A stretch of 48,292 nt of DNA from Pseudomonadota bacterium (GCA_023423995.1 JAFAEL010000034.1:1-48292), one strand, 5' to 3'; numbered from the stretch's first letter, positions 32,347 to 41,714 are shown. Notes: generated by a model from the sequence alone, not told the origin. Translations and numbers: made by a program.

Positions 32347-32979
32347 CTAGGCCTCCACGAGCTTGTTCCGGACGGCGTAGCGCACCAGCGCCGCCGTCGA
32401 TCTCAGGTTCAGCTTGCGCATCGCGGACGATCGGTGCGTCTCCACGGTCTTCGCGCTGAGGGAAAGAAGGTCGGCAATCGACTTGTTGCTGTGCCCCTCG
32501 GCGATGAGCTGGACCACGCGTCGCTCGCGCGCGGTCAGGACATGGCGACCCTCGCGGTACTTGGAAACGTATGTCTCGAGCAGCGCCTCCGAGACCTTTC
32601 CGGTAAAGAAGGGGCGATGCTCGGCGAGACTCTCCACGGCCGTAACCAGGAGCTGCCGCGCATCTGACTTCAAGAGATATCCCTTCGCTCCCGCGGCGAG
32701 CAGGTCCCCGATGATCTCCTCGTTCTCGTGCATGGTGAAGATGAGGATCTCCAGCTTCGGCAGCTTGGCCCGCACGATGCGTGTGACCTCCACGCCGTTT
32801 GCGAGCGGAAGCGAGTAGTCGAGCACGGCGATGTCCGGCTGTGTTTCCACGGCCTTCTGGATGGCCGCCATGCCGTCCGAGGCTTCCGCGACGACTTCCC
32901 AGCCCGCACGCGCCTCCAGGATGCCGCGAACTCCGGACCGCACGACGTCGTGGTCGTCCGCAACCAGGATGCGGACCAT
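32347..32979 (-). CDS. NarL/FixJ-family response regulator
   Basis: A 210-residue regulator starting at ATG 32979 with MVRILVADDHDVVRSG. The phosphoacceptor Asp is in IAVLDYSLPLANG and the conserved Lys in YLLKSDA. The C-terminal LuxR-type helix-turn-helix includes LTARERRVVQLIAEGHSNKS and LSLSAKTVETHRSSAMRKLN. It resembles the neighbouring regulator along its whole length, so the pair most likely arose by tandem duplication. It stands 106 bp after the sensor kinase gene, the likely phosphodonor. Confidence 0.94.
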   Translation of the reverse strand: MVRILVADDHDVVRSGVRGILEARAGWEVVAEASDGMAAIQKAVETQPDIAVLDYSLPLANGVEVTRIVRAKLPKLEILIFTMHENEEIIGDLLAAGAKGYLLKSDARQLLVTAVESLAEHRPFFTGKVSEALLETYVSKYREGRHVLTARERRVVQLIAEGHSNKSIADLLSLSAKTVETHRSSAMRKLNLRSTAALVRYAVRNKLVEA

Positions 32980-33085
32980 GGCATGCCCTCCGCCTATGCC
33001 GCCGTCTGGCGACCATAGCTTACATTTGCTCGATCTCGTCCAAAACCGCGGGCGCCCCCCGAGGTCTCGAGTAGAAGCCCCACCG

Positions 33086-35536
33086 CTACGCCGCGCGGGC
33101 CGCGCCCGAGCCGTCCCTCGCGAGGGGAACGATGGCCATCAGCGTCGTGCCTGTTCCGCCGCTACGGACCGCCAGGTCGCCGCCGAATTGCCTCAGCCGG
33201 GCGCGCATCCCGGGCAGCCCAACCCCGACGGGCGCCTCCTCGATGTCACGGAGGCGCCCCGCCGTCCCCTTGATCCCGCGGCCGTCGTCACGAATGCACA
33301 CGAAGAGCATGCCTCGCGCGAGCCGGGCGCGGACAGTGACGCTCGTGGCGCGAGCATGGCGGTGGGTGTTGGCGAGCGCTTCTTGCACGATCCGGAACAG
33401 CGCTCTCTGGAGATCCTCAGGAAGGCGATCCATGGCCGGGTCTGCCGCCAGGGTTGCGCGCAGGCCGGAGCGGCGGCCGAACCCTTCTACGAAGCCCCGC
33501 AGGGTAGCGCTGATGCCGTCGCGGTGCAGCCCCGGCGGATGCAGGAGGTAGGTGGAAATCCTGAGCTCCCGAAGGGCCTCGGAGAGACACTCCTCGATCT
33601 CGCGTCGGAGGTGGTCCTCGGCGTCGCTCCCGGGCGGAGGAAGCCGCGCCATTCCAAGGTTGGCGGCAACGAGGTGCTGCGAGGTGGAGTCGTGCAACTC
33701 GGCCGCGATGCGTTTTCGCTCCTCTTCCTGCGCCATCAGAAGCTGCCGGGACATCTCCCGAATTGCCTCCCGCGAGGCCCGCGCCTCGGTGACGTCGCGA
33801 AAGAACACGCTCACGCCGTCCTGGGACGGGTAGATGTGGTAGGAGAGCCAGCGCCCCTTCCGGATTCCTGAGGGAAGCTCCTCGTGGACGATCTCCCTCC
33901 GTTCCATCGCGCGGATGATTGCGGATCCGCACGGCTTCTCCGGACCGAACATGTGCTTCAGTCGCAGGCCGAGGGCGGCGCCCTCGTCTAGCCCGAGCCA
34001 GTCGAGTGCGGCCGAATTCGCCGCGGTCAGGCGATAGTCTCGGTCGAGGGTGCAGTAGCAGTCGCTGACGCTCGACAAGATCGAACGGAGCTGTGCGTTG
34101 AGACGAGTCAGCTCGTCCCGGTCCTGCAGCTCCGCCGTCACGTCGCGCGCGCTGCCGAAAAGGAGGACAACCCGATGGGTGGTCGGATCGCGCACCGGTG
34201 CGAGGCTGGTCCGCCATGAACGACGCCCCCCGGGAAGGTCGAGCACTTCCTCGTAGGTGATCGGCTGCCCGCGCCTCACGCATTCCCGGTACCTGGCCGT
34301 GACCGCCTGGGCGACGGCCGGCGGCAGACAATCGTGCGGGTCCCTGCCTTCGACATCGACAGAGCGGATGCCGGTCAGTTTCTCATGGGCAGGATTGATG
34401 CCGGCTATAAGGAAACGATCACCCGGCAGGACCTGGACGGTGAACAAGCTCTCCGGAGTATGCACCCAGAAGCTCTCGTGCCTCGCCACCGCGAACATCA
34501 GCTCGTCGTTCGCCTTGGTGGCCGTCTCGGCGAGAAGTCGCACCGGCAAGGAGAGCCTTCTCGCAAACGCCGAGGCGGCCAGCGCCGACGCGAGGACAAG
34601 CGCGAGTCCACTCAGCGAGATCTGTCGGACGGCCTGGTCGAACGGCTCGTCGAAAAACGTTTGAGGAACACGGACGACGGCTGTGAAGCCCGATGATCCT
34701 GATCGGTCATAGAACAATCGGTATCGCCCATCAGCCTGGACGGGGACATATTCGCCGGTGCGTCCCTCCAAACGTCCAAGTTCCATCCGAGGCGTTGGCC
34801 CCTCGCCGAAAAGAGGGGTGCGGCCGCTGCTCGCAACATGGGCCAGCGTGCGGTCGAAGAGGCTGGCCACCCATCCCGGCGAGAGTGGTTGCTCGTTCAT
34901 GAGCGCGCTGAGGCGGGATTCTGAAAGCGAGACCGTCAGCGCCCCGTTCGGACGGCCCTCGCCATCGGCCGTCTTGACATGCACGGCCACCACGCTCGCC
35001 CCATTGACCCGGCTGACCACCCGGTCGGAAACCGCGAAGTCTTCCGTCCGTAGCCTCTCGATCGTCGCACCTACTCCAGGGAAGTCGGTCACGACCGGCA
35101 GCGTTGCGCCGAGCGGCTGGCGGGTATTCAGCAATTGCCTCTCCAGGTCCCATAGGATCAACCAGGAACCCTCCGGGAGGTCCGTCCTCTTCAGCTGCTC
35201 ATAAAAGGTCGGCAGATCCCCATTCAGCCTTGCGGGCGATCCGGCCAGACCCTTGAGGAGATTCCTGGCGGCCACCGTTTCGCGCTCGAACACGCTGGAG
35301 ATGAAGCCGGCATGCGAACGAGCGCGATGAACGAGGTCGGTGCGCTCGCCGGACGCACGAAGGAGGAGCAAAGCGACGAGCGGCACGAAGACGATGAGGG
35401 GCGCGAGCACGAAGTAGAGGAACAGCGACCGCGACCACGCTTTCCCGAGCGCGATGTCGACGCGCTCCGCCGGCCTGAACCCATCGGCGACCCTCGGCCG
35501 AGGCGAGCAGGATCGCTCGTGGACGCTCGACCACAT
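33086..35536 (-). CDS. Membrane sensor histidine kinase with two PAS domains (HisKA_3)
   Basis: An 816-residue kinase. Membrane helices at about 36-59 and 306-325 enclose a periplasmic sensor domain of about 245 residues of the Cache-like type. Two PAS domains follow (about 345-470 and 478-585). The HisKA_3 dimerisation domain holds H615 in AAELHDSTSQHLVAANLG. The ATPase domain (about 705-806) has N723 in EALANTHRHA and DDGRGIKG. This is the NarX/UhpB-type kinase that pairs with NarL-type regulators, two of which are encoded downstream. ATG 35536 was chosen for GGAGGGG 5 bp upstream; the open frame upstream is not protein-like. The signal is unknown. Confidence 0.93.
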   Translation of the reverse strand: MWSSVHERSCSPRPRVADGFRPAERVDIALGKAWSRSLFLYFVLAPLIVFVPLVALLLLRASGERTDLVHRARSHAGFISSVFERETVAARNLLKGLAGSPARLNGDLPTFYEQLKRTDLPEGSWLILWDLERQLLNTRQPLGATLPVVTDFPGVGATIERLRTEDFAVSDRVVSRVNGASVVAVHVKTADGEGRPNGALTVSLSESRLSALMNEQPLSPGWVASLFDRTLAHVASSGRTPLFGEGPTPRMELGRLEGRTGEYVPVQADGRYRLFYDRSGSSGFTAVVRVPQTFFDEPFDQAVRQISLSGLALVLASALAASAFARRLSLPVRLLAETATKANDELMFAVARHESFWVHTPESLFTVQVLPGDRFLIAGINPAHEKLTGIRSVDVEGRDPHDCLPPAVAQAVTARYRECVRRGQPITYEEVLDLPGGRRSWRTSLAPVRDPTTHRVVLLFGSARDVTAELQDRDELTRLNAQLRSILSSVSDCYCTLDRDYRLTAANSAALDWLGLDEGAALGLRLKHMFGPEKPCGSAIIRAMERREIVHEELPSGIRKGRWLSYHIYPSQDGVSVFFRDVTEARASREAIREMSRQLLMAQEEERKRIAAELHDSTSQHLVAANLGMARLPPPGSDAEDHLRREIEECLSEALRELRISTYLLHPPGLHRDGISATLRGFVEGFGRRSGLRATLAADPAMDRLPEDLQRALFRIVQEALANTHRHARATSVTVRARLARGMLFVCIRDDGRGIKGTAGRLRDIEEAPVGVGLPGMRARLRQFGGDLAVRSGGTGTTLMAIVPLARDGSGAARAA

Positions 35537-35852
35537 GGCCGCCCCTCCAAGCAATCTTTTGCGCCTGGGCGGTGCTGGCGCCCAGGCGTCAGGCACTATC
35601 CTGCGCCGGAGACTCGATGTCCAGCCGAGATAAGGCCAGACATACTCATGCCACTGGTGCTGAGTCCGAGCGACTAAAGGGTCTGCCCCTGGATTTATGA
35701 GGGTTCTCCCTCGCATTTTCCTGAAAGTTGGTTCCGCTTATCAGACAGCGCCCGGCCGCGCTGAAGATCGTGGCGCGTTCTACATGCTACCCGCGGCACC
35801 TTACTGTCCGGCGGGGCGCTGGCGCAGTCGTTCTGGGCCGATTGCCCCCTCT
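35537..35852. other. Intergenic region upstream of sensor kinase, no gene seen
   Basis: These 316 bp separate the sensor kinase start from the stop of the membrane-anchored hydrolase, both on the minus strand. Apart from the inverted repeat listed separately (35562-35588) I see no gene. The middle part (about 35680-35750) is slightly A/T-richer and could hold the kinase promoter. Confidence 0.55.
35562..35588. promoter_or_regulatory. Inverted repeat just upstream of sensor kinase start
   Basis: CGCCTGGGCG (35562-35571) and CGCCCAGGCG (35579-35588) are perfect 10-bp inverted repeats around a 7-bp loop. The element begins 26 bp before the kinase ATG on the minus strand, so it would lie in the 5' leader or at the promoter. 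It may be an operator or an RNA hairpin; there is no T-tract after it on the minus strand. Confidence 0.4.
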
Positions 35853-37391
35853 TCATCGCGCGCCTGCAGGCCCATTCCGGGCATGATGGCCGATTGCCTC
35901 GGCAACCCTGCGCTCGATGTAGGGGTAGAACGGATTCGACGAAATCCGCACCAGCGCATCGAGCGGGACGACCAGGACGCCGCGCTCGCCGCGCGGCGTG
36001 AGGGAGCCGAGGTTGATCCCGAAGCTTTCGGTCATGTCCGGTTGCGAGCCGTAGAGCGGATCCGTCACGGGAAATGGCAGCGCGACGTGGGAGAGCGAGA
36101 ATGCGGCAGGCGGGAACGATAAGCCCATCGGCGCCACCGCCTCGGCCGTCATGCCTGCTTCGATCCGCCGTTCGATGACTTCCAGCGAGGAGGGGTCAAC
36201 GTTCGTGACGAGCGTCGTCCGGAACGCACGCGGGGCCGGAGGCAGGAGCCGTTCTACGATCGTTTCCATGGAACGGTCGATGAGGGGCCCCAGTCCGATC
36301 GCCCGGTTGAGGTCGAACAGGGTGAGCTCGCTGCCGTTCGCCGGAAGCCGGGTGTACAGGTTCGCGACGATCGCCCGAGTGCTGACCGTGAAGTCGACGA
36401 CGGACTGGAAAGTATGGATCGGCGGGAGGGCGGCGATGCTGCCATCCGTGACCGCCCGGTTGACCTGGTCCTGGAGCGCCCGCGTGACCTGGTAGGCCTG
36501 TCGCGCCCCGTTCACGGGGAAAGAGTTGTACTTGAACGGGTTGAACTCCGAGACGACGTCCAGCCAGGCCGCCCGGGCGAAGGCCGGGAAGAAGGCGGGC
36601 AGCCCGGCAAGCCCGGCGTACCGGGCAAAGACCGTGATCCCGACCATGGGGGAGAGAAGCACGAGGCGCTCGGGGCGCGAAAGGTCGTCTCTGCGGAGCG
36701 CGTCCAGGGCATATTTGAGCGCCAAAGCCCCGCCATTCGAGAAGCCGACGACATGGAGCCGCTTGCCCGCTCCCGTCCGGCGAACGCCCTCCCGCACCGC
36801 CAAGCGGGTCGCCGCCATCCAGTCCTCCCACGTCACCTCGGTCAGGGCGGCGGGGACGGTTCCGTGGCCCGGCAGGCGGATGCCGATCGCCACGAAGCCG
36901 CGGTCTCGGTAGACGGCCGCGAGGTGCCGGAGGCTATAGGGCGCATCCGTAAGGCCGTGCAGGAACACGGCGGCCCCGATCGGCTCTCCATCGGGTTCGA
37001 GGATGTATGAGCGGTTCCAGTCGGTCCCGAAGCTTTGCGGGTCGACCACGCTCCCGATGACATAGCGGTTGACCGGGACGGCGGCCCCCGCCTCGGGAGC
37101 ACGGAAGACCTTCGCCCGCACCTTGGCGAAGAGCTTCTCCTCCGCCTGCAGGTAACCCCTCCAGTCCGTGCCATCTATGGCGTCTGCGTCGAGGTCGTAC
37201 GGCACATATGTGTGCCAGGGCTCCAGCGGCGACCCGCGCAGGGCATCCCAGGCCCGGAACGCGAGGCCCGCGACGACAAGGCATGCCGCCACGCACAGAA
37301 GAATTCCGGCCCCAATCGCGGCGCGTCTCACTGATTGGCGGACGATCGTTCGGCGGCTCACCGGGGCACGTCTTCTTGTGGACCTCGCCAT
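35853..37391 (-). CDS. Membrane-anchored alpha/beta hydrolase
   Basis: A protein of about 512 residues. A basic N-terminus leads into one membrane helix (about 24-46; AAIGAGILLCVAACLVVAGL) that anchors it with the body in the periplasm. The hydrolase domain shows AVFLHGLTDAPYSLRHLA (lid and oxyanion region), LPGHG and the nucleophile elbow VVGFSNGGALAL with S218. The rest, longer than in a minimal hydrolase, carries late His candidates such as FSLSHVALPF. The start is uncertain: ATG 37391 removes a Pro/Arg-rich lead, but ATG 37478 gives 541 residues; neither has a clear ribosome binding site. The substrate is unknown (esterase- or lipase-like). Confidence 0.85.
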   Translation of the reverse strand: MARSTRRRAPVSRRTIVRQSVRRAAIGAGILLCVAACLVVAGLAFRAWDALRGSPLEPWHTYVPYDLDADAIDGTDWRGYLQAEEKLFAKVRAKVFRAPEAGAAVPVNRYVIGSVVDPQSFGTDWNRSYILEPDGEPIGAAVFLHGLTDAPYSLRHLAAVYRDRGFVAIGIRLPGHGTVPAALTEVTWEDWMAATRLAVREGVRRTGAGKRLHVVGFSNGGALALKYALDALRRDDLSRPERLVLLSPMVGITVFARYAGLAGLPAFFPAFARAAWLDVVSEFNPFKYNSFPVNGARQAYQVTRALQDQVNRAVTDGSIAALPPIHTFQSVVDFTVSTRAIVANLYTRLPANGSELTLFDLNRAIGLGPLIDRSMETIVERLLPPAPRAFRTTLVTNVDPSSLEVIERRIEAGMTAEAVAPMGLSFPPAAFSLSHVALPFPVTDPLYGSQPDMTESFGINLGSLTPRGERGVLVVPLDALVRISSNPFYPYIERRVAEAIGHHARNGPAGAR

Positions 37392-37558
37392 CCTTGATGG
37401 GACGAGGACGCTCTTGTGCGGATCCCCGAACCCGCGGGGCCGTCGCGAAGGTTCGCCTCGCCCCCTCGCTCCCGCCATCGGGTGAAACCCCGAATGGGAT
37501 CGGGAAGAGTACCGAGGGCGGCCTTCCCCTGGGCGCGCCCATGACGCAAAGGTGATGA

Positions 37559-37729
37559 TCAGCCCGGCAGGCCAGGCTCTCGCCCGGCAGCGAGTTTCAC
37601 CGCCTCGTCCGCTTTATCGGGTGGCCCAAGCAGCAGGGTGAGCCAGCGGGTCTTCGGGTACTTTGTGCAGAACACGCGCGGCTCGACGGAGCTCCCCACT
37701 ACCGGCTGGATCAGGTCCAGGCTTGCCAC
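37559..37729 (-). CDS. Probable small protein, 56 residues
   Basis: GTG at 37729, with GGAG 7 bp before it and an in-frame TAA two codons upstream, opens a frame of 56 residues ending at TGA 37559. The protein (start ASLDLIQPVVGSSVEPRVF, end AAGREPGLPG) has a balanced composition with K, D, T, W, F and V, unlike the R/P/A-rich shadow frames of this GC-rich DNA. It has no signal peptide or membrane segment. CTKYPKTRWLTLLLGPPDKA is a notable basic-hydrophobic stretch. I do not recognise it. It stands alone between the hydrolase and the TRAP operon. Confidence 0.45.
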   Translation of the reverse strand: MASLDLIQPVVGSSVEPRVFCTKYPKTRWLTLLLGPPDKADEAVKLAAGREPGLPG

Positions 37730-37865
37730 TGCTTAACTCCGCTACGGTAACGCGCCTTCTCGGATCAACAAGAATGGACGTTGGCGGGCGAGGCCGTCGC
37801 ATACCCGCGATCCCAGGCAATGGCCTCCAGTAAGCCGGAGAAAGATTTCGAAGTCTATTTCTGAG

Positions 37866-37894
37866 TTGCGCCGCCGGATGAGCGTTGCAATACT
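37866..37894 (+). promoter_or_regulatory. Possible sigma70-type promoter of the TRAP operon
   Basis: TTGCGC (37866-37871) and AATACT (37889-37894) are 17 bp apart and about 43 bp before the dctP-like start. Both boxes match the consensus only partly. A short GC stem (ACCCC at 37904-37908, GGGGT at 37916-37920) lies between the boxes and the ribosome binding site GGAGG. Confidence 0.3.
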
Positions 37895-37936
37895 CTCAGT
37901 CGAACCCCCGTCAGAGGGGTCGCCGGAGGAACATCA

Positions 37937-38932
37937 ATGAGGAGACGTGACGTTCTCGCAGGAGGGCTCGCGCTCTCCGCGACGGCGGTTGCGGCCCCCT
38001 GGGTTCGCGCGCAGAGCCAGATCACGCTGCACGGGGCATCGCAGTTCAACGACGACCACGCCTTCACGAAGGGGCTCGCCAAGTTCGCGGAGCTGACGCA
38101 GCAATATTACGGCAAGCCGATCAATTTCGTCCTTCATAAAAATTCCGAGCTCGGGCTCGAGAAGGACTACTTCGCCTATATGAATCAGGGGATCTCTGTC
38201 GATTACGCGATCGTGTCCCCGGCGCACATGTCGACGTTCTCGCGCGCGGCGCCCTTCATCGATGCGCCCTTCCTGTTCCGGGATCTCGCCCACTGGAACA
38301 AGGTGCTCGATGCAGACATCTTGAAACCCGTCGCCGACGAGATCGCTCAGAAAGCCGACGTGATGCTGGTCGGTTATGGCGGCGGCGGCGTTCGCAACAT
38401 CTTCTCCAACAAGCCCGCGACGAACCTCGCCGAGCTCAGGGGCTTGAAGGTGCGCGTGCAGGGGGCCCCGATCTGGAGTCGCACTTTCCAGGCGATCGGC
38501 ATGGCGCCGACGGTCATCGCCTACAACGAGATCTACAACGCTATCCAGAACGGTGTGATCAACGCTGGCGAGAACGAGGCTGCGGGCGTCGAATCCATGA
38601 AGTTCTTCGAGGTCGGCCCGAACCTCCTCCTCACTCAGCACGCGATCACCATCCGGCCGATTTGCTTCTCCGGAAAGACTTACAAGCGACTTCCCGCCGA
38701 CCTGCAGGCGGCCGCCGTAAGGGCCGGCCGCGAGGCCGGCGCCCATGCCAGGCAGATCGAGTCGTCCGAGGATTCACAGAAGATCGATGCGCTGGAAAAG
38801 GCTGGAAAGCTGAAGAAGATCGCATTCACCGAGCGCGAGCAGATGAAGAAGCTCGTCGATCCGGTCATGGCGAGCTACGCCAAGGAGATCGGCGCAGACA
38901 AGATCTACGACCAGCTGAACGCCGTTACCTGA
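37937..38932 (+). CDS. dctP: TRAP transporter substrate-binding protein (DctP family)
   Basis: A 331-residue periplasmic solute receptor. The leader MRRRDVLAGGLALSATAVAA resembles a Tat signal (RRRDVLAGG), cut near WVRAQ. The mature part carries the DctP-type hinge and carboxylate-binding segment: NLAELRGLKVRVQGAPIWSR, with the conserved Arg in KVRVQ that pairs with a substrate carboxylate, then AYNEIYNAIQNGVINAGENE. The ligand is probably an organic acid. GGAGG lies 7 bp before the ATG. The membrane subunit genes follow on the same strand at gaps of 37 and 79 bp. Confidence 0.93.
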   Translation: MRRRDVLAGGLALSATAVAAPWVRAQSQITLHGASQFNDDHAFTKGLAKFAELTQQYYGKPINFVLHKNSELGLEKDYFAYMNQGISVDYAIVSPAHMSTFSRAAPFIDAPFLFRDLAHWNKVLDADILKPVADEIAQKADVMLVGYGGGGVRNIFSNKPATNLAELRGLKVRVQGAPIWSRTFQAIGMAPTVIAYNEIYNAIQNGVINAGENEAAGVESMKFFEVGPNLLLTQHAITIRPICFSGKTYKRLPADLQAAAVRAGREAGAHARQIESSEDSQKIDALEKAGKLKKIAFTEREQMKKLVDPVMASYAKEIGADKIYDQLNAVT

Positions 38933-38969
38933 TCGGCCTCCCTCTTCGCTCTCCAAAGTCCGTGCGGCG

Positions 38970-39515
38970 GTGACGTCCATGCGCACCATCATCGACGCCT
39001 ACCACAAGCTCCTGACTTGGCTTCTCGTCGCAACCGTCGCGATCCTGATCATCCCCGTCAGCCTTCAGATCTTGTCGCGGTACACGCAACTCTTCCCCGC
39101 CTATATCTGGACGGAGGAGATGTCTCGCTTCCTCTTCATCTGGATGGTGATGATCGGGGCTATGATCGGCGTTCGAGAGCGCACTCATTTCGAGGTTGAC
39201 GTCTGGCCGGACCTTGGCCCACGCGCCGGAGCATTGCTGCGCATCAGCGCCAACATCTTCGTCGTGATCTTCGCTCTCGTGTTTCTCTACTGGGGTTTCA
39301 AGTTCTTGATGTTCGGCTGGTACCAGACCTCGGAACTGGCCGATCTGCCAATGGGCTACATCTTTGCGGCCTGGCCAATCGCCGGCGCGACATGGCTGCT
39401 GTTCCTGGGCGAAGCATTCTTTGACGATCTGAGGACGCTCGCAGGCAAGGCGCCGCTGACGCCCGAGACGCCGGACCCCGAGACCGGGCTCGTGGCCGGG
39501 CAGACAGCTGAATGA
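38970..39515 (+). CDS. dctQ: TRAP transporter small permease subunit (DctQ family)
   Basis: A 181-residue membrane protein with four helices (about 15-37, 50-70, 88-110 and 130-150). WTEEMSRFLFIWMVMIGAMI and VRERTHFEVDV are the conserved DctQ motifs. The start is GTG 38970 or ATG 38979, with no clear ribosome binding site for either. It forms the membrane complex with the large subunit encoded downstream. Confidence 0.92.
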   Translation: MTSMRTIIDAYHKLLTWLLVATVAILIIPVSLQILSRYTQLFPAYIWTEEMSRFLFIWMVMIGAMIGVRERTHFEVDVWPDLGPRAGALLRISANIFVVIFALVFLYWGFKFLMFGWYQTSELADLPMGYIFAAWPIAGATWLLFLGEAFFDDLRTLAGKAPLTPETPDPETGLVAGQTAE

Positions 39516-39594
39516 TGCTGCACGGGATCCAGGCTGTCGCCCAAACCTTCCGGGGAATGATCACGCCGTCGCAGCCCAACGCGGATTCTCGCCC

Positions 39595-40914
39595 TTGACC
39601 AGCGCTCTTCTCTCGCCAGGCACCGCGGCGCTCGTCCTCTTCGGCGTGTTCTTCGTGCTTCTTGTTCTGCGAGTCCCGGTGGCCTTCGCGCTAGGCCTCG
39701 CATGCCTTCCTCTCCTGATGGTCGAGGAGAGGCTCTCGCCGCTGGTGCTCTTCAACGAGACCTTCAAGGCCTACAATTCCTTCATCCTGCTCGCGGTGCC
39801 GCTCTTCCTCCTCACTGCGAACCTGATGAGCGTGGGCGGCATCACGGACCGCCTCGTGCGGCTATCGCGGGCGCTCGTCGGCAACTTCCCGGGTGCGCTC
39901 GCGCAAATCAACGTGATCCTCTCGGTCTTCTTCGCAGGCATTTCCGGTTCATCCACCGCCGATGCGGCGAGCCAGTCGAAGATCTTCATCGATGCGCAGA
40001 CACGGGAGGGCTACGATCTCTCCTTCTCGATCGCCATCACGGCAGTCTCGGCGGTGCTCGCGGTGATCATCCCTCCTTCGATCCTCATGATCGTCTGGGG
40101 TGGCGTGATCTCCGTCTCGATCGGCGCGCTGTATCTCGCCGGCGTGATCCCGGGCCTCCTGATCGCGGGCGCACAGATGGCGACCGTCCACGTCTACGCC
40201 AAGCTCTACAACTACCCGGTCTACCCGCGGGCAACCCTGCGCGAACTCGTGATCGCGATCGTCGTCTCAATCCCGGCGCTCATGACGCCGTTCCTGGTCG
40301 TTGGCGGCATCCTGCTCGGCTGGTTCACGGCGACTGAGTCCGCTTGCGTGGCCGTGGTCTACGCGGCCCTCCTCTCGATCTTCTACTATCGCGAGATGGG
40401 GCCGCGGCAGCTTTTCGAGGCGCTTCTCGAGACCGGCCGGCTCTCGGCCGTAGCCCTGTTCTGCGTCGGCACGGCATCGGCATTCGGCTGGATGCTCGCC
40501 TATTACCAGATCCCGCGCGAGTTGCTCGCAAACGTAACGAGCTGGGGCATGGGGCCGATCGGGGTCGGGTTCTTCATCGCGCTCTGCTTTCTCGTCGTGG
40601 GCTGCTTCCTCGACGCGATCCCGGCGATCATCATCGTCGGCACGACGCTCGAGCCGCTGTCGCGATCCGTCGATATGCACCCTGTCCATTTCGCCCTGAT
40701 CGCGATCGTCTCGCTTGCGTTCGGGCTCGTCACCCCACCGTACGGATTGTGCCTGATGGTCGCGTGCGCAGTCGCAAAGGTGAAGTTGCGCTTTGCCTTG
40801 AAGGACACGCTCATCATGCTCGCACCGATGCTTGCGGTGCTCGCGGCGCTGATCGTGTTTCCTGAGATCGTGCTCTTCCTGCCTCGGCTCTTCGCGCCCG
40901 AGTTCCTGAAGTGA
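39595..40914 (+). CDS. dctM: TRAP transporter large permease subunit (DctM family)
   Basis: A 439-residue membrane protein with about 12 helices, the sodium- or proton-coupled transport subunit. Family motifs are visible: FFAGISGSSTADAASQSKIF, VIIPPSILMIVWG and FGLVTPPYGLCLMV. The start is TTG at 39595; the in-frame upstream sequence is short and has no ATG or GTG, and the ribosome binding site is weak. A stem-loop 19 bp after the stop probably ends the operon. Confidence 0.94.
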   Translation: MTSALLSPGTAALVLFGVFFVLLVLRVPVAFALGLACLPLLMVEERLSPLVLFNETFKAYNSFILLAVPLFLLTANLMSVGGITDRLVRLSRALVGNFPGALAQINVILSVFFAGISGSSTADAASQSKIFIDAQTREGYDLSFSIAITAVSAVLAVIIPPSILMIVWGGVISVSIGALYLAGVIPGLLIAGAQMATVHVYAKLYNYPVYPRATLRELVIAIVVSIPALMTPFLVVGGILLGWFTATESACVAVVYAALLSIFYYREMGPRQLFEALLETGRLSAVALFCVGTASAFGWMLAYYQIPRELLANVTSWGMGPIGVGFFIALCFLVVGCFLDAIPAIIIVGTTLEPLSRSVDMHPVHFALIAIVSLAFGLVTPPYGLCLMVACAVAKVKLRFALKDTLIMLAPMLAVLAALIVFPEIVLFLPRLFAPEFLK

Positions 40915-40932
40915 GCACGACAACGGGACAAA

Positions 40933-40962
40933 CAGCACATTCCAGAGCGAGGAAATGTGCTG
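40933..40962 (+). terminator. Stem-loop after dctM
   Basis: CAGCACATT (40933-40941) and AATGTGCTG (40954-40962) form a 9-bp stem, extended by CC/GG next to a one-base bulge, with a loop of about 8-12 nt. It begins 19 bp after the dctM stop. The following sequence is GGGATCTT, so the T-tract is poor, but position supports a terminator. Confidence 0.5.
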
Positions 40963-41421
40963 GGGATCTTAGGTCGGAGCATACATAGCGCCCGCCTGGC
41001 GACCGGACGATGGTTCTGGCGAGCGCAAGTTGGAACCGGAGTGATCGGCGCGGAGAACGGCGTCTCCGCCGGAGGCTGCCTCGGACTGGTTCTCGCCCGT
41101 TGGCATTGCGGTCACCGCAGGCGAGGCGGGGATTGCGGAAAGTGGGAGAGCAGCGCCTGCGGGCTGTCGGCACCATGCGCATCAAGGATCTGGTTCGGAG
41201 CGAGACGCTGGATCGGCGAGCGCTTCTTCCCCAACCTGATCAGACGGCCGCCGCCGACGTCTGGGATGCAGCGTTGCGGCGCTGCAGGTCCGGTGCGAGC
41301 GGCAGGTCATCGGCCTCCTGTTCGGGTGGCCGCAGCCCCGCCTCCCACCGTTGCGCTCCATCGGGACACGAAGCTACTCAGCCCCGGGCGGCCGCAAGCA
41401 AAATCAGAGACTTAGGAGGTA
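40963..41421. other. Gene-free stretch between TRAP operon and tRNA-Gln
   Basis: About 460 bp without a convincing gene. A frame from ATG 41175 begins with a protein-like MRIKDLVRSETLDRRALL but soon turns Arg/Ser/Gly-rich and runs on through the tRNA gene, so I do not call it. It may be a decayed gene. The tRNA-Gln is read leftwards into this stretch; no stem with T-tract was seen for its end. Confidence 0.5.
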
Positions 41422-41496
<75 letters not shown>

Positions 41497-41637
41497 AGAT
41501 GACGCACTGATACGCAAGGCGCGGGTGGCTGGCAACCGGGCGCCGCCGCGCTTCTGCGCTGCAGCAAAATCGGCCCAGGGCGGCATCAGGCGGGTTGCGA
41601 AGCGCGCACCGCCCGGCTATAGCGTCGGCCGCTCAGT

Positions 41638-41714
41638 CGGAGTGTAGCGCAGTCTGGTAGCGCACCACGTTCGGGACGTGGGGGTCGCAGGTTCAAATCC
41701 TGCCACTCCGACCA
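41638..41714 (+). tRNA. tRNA-Pro (CGG)
   Basis: The acceptor stem CGGAGTG pairs with CACTCCG, followed by A and encoded CCA (41711-41714). The anticodon loop is TTCGGGA with anticodon CGG on stem CCACG/CGTGG, and the T arm reads GCAGGTTCAAATCCTGC. The length is 77 nt. A broken gene lies about 200 bp downstream. Confidence 0.95.
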
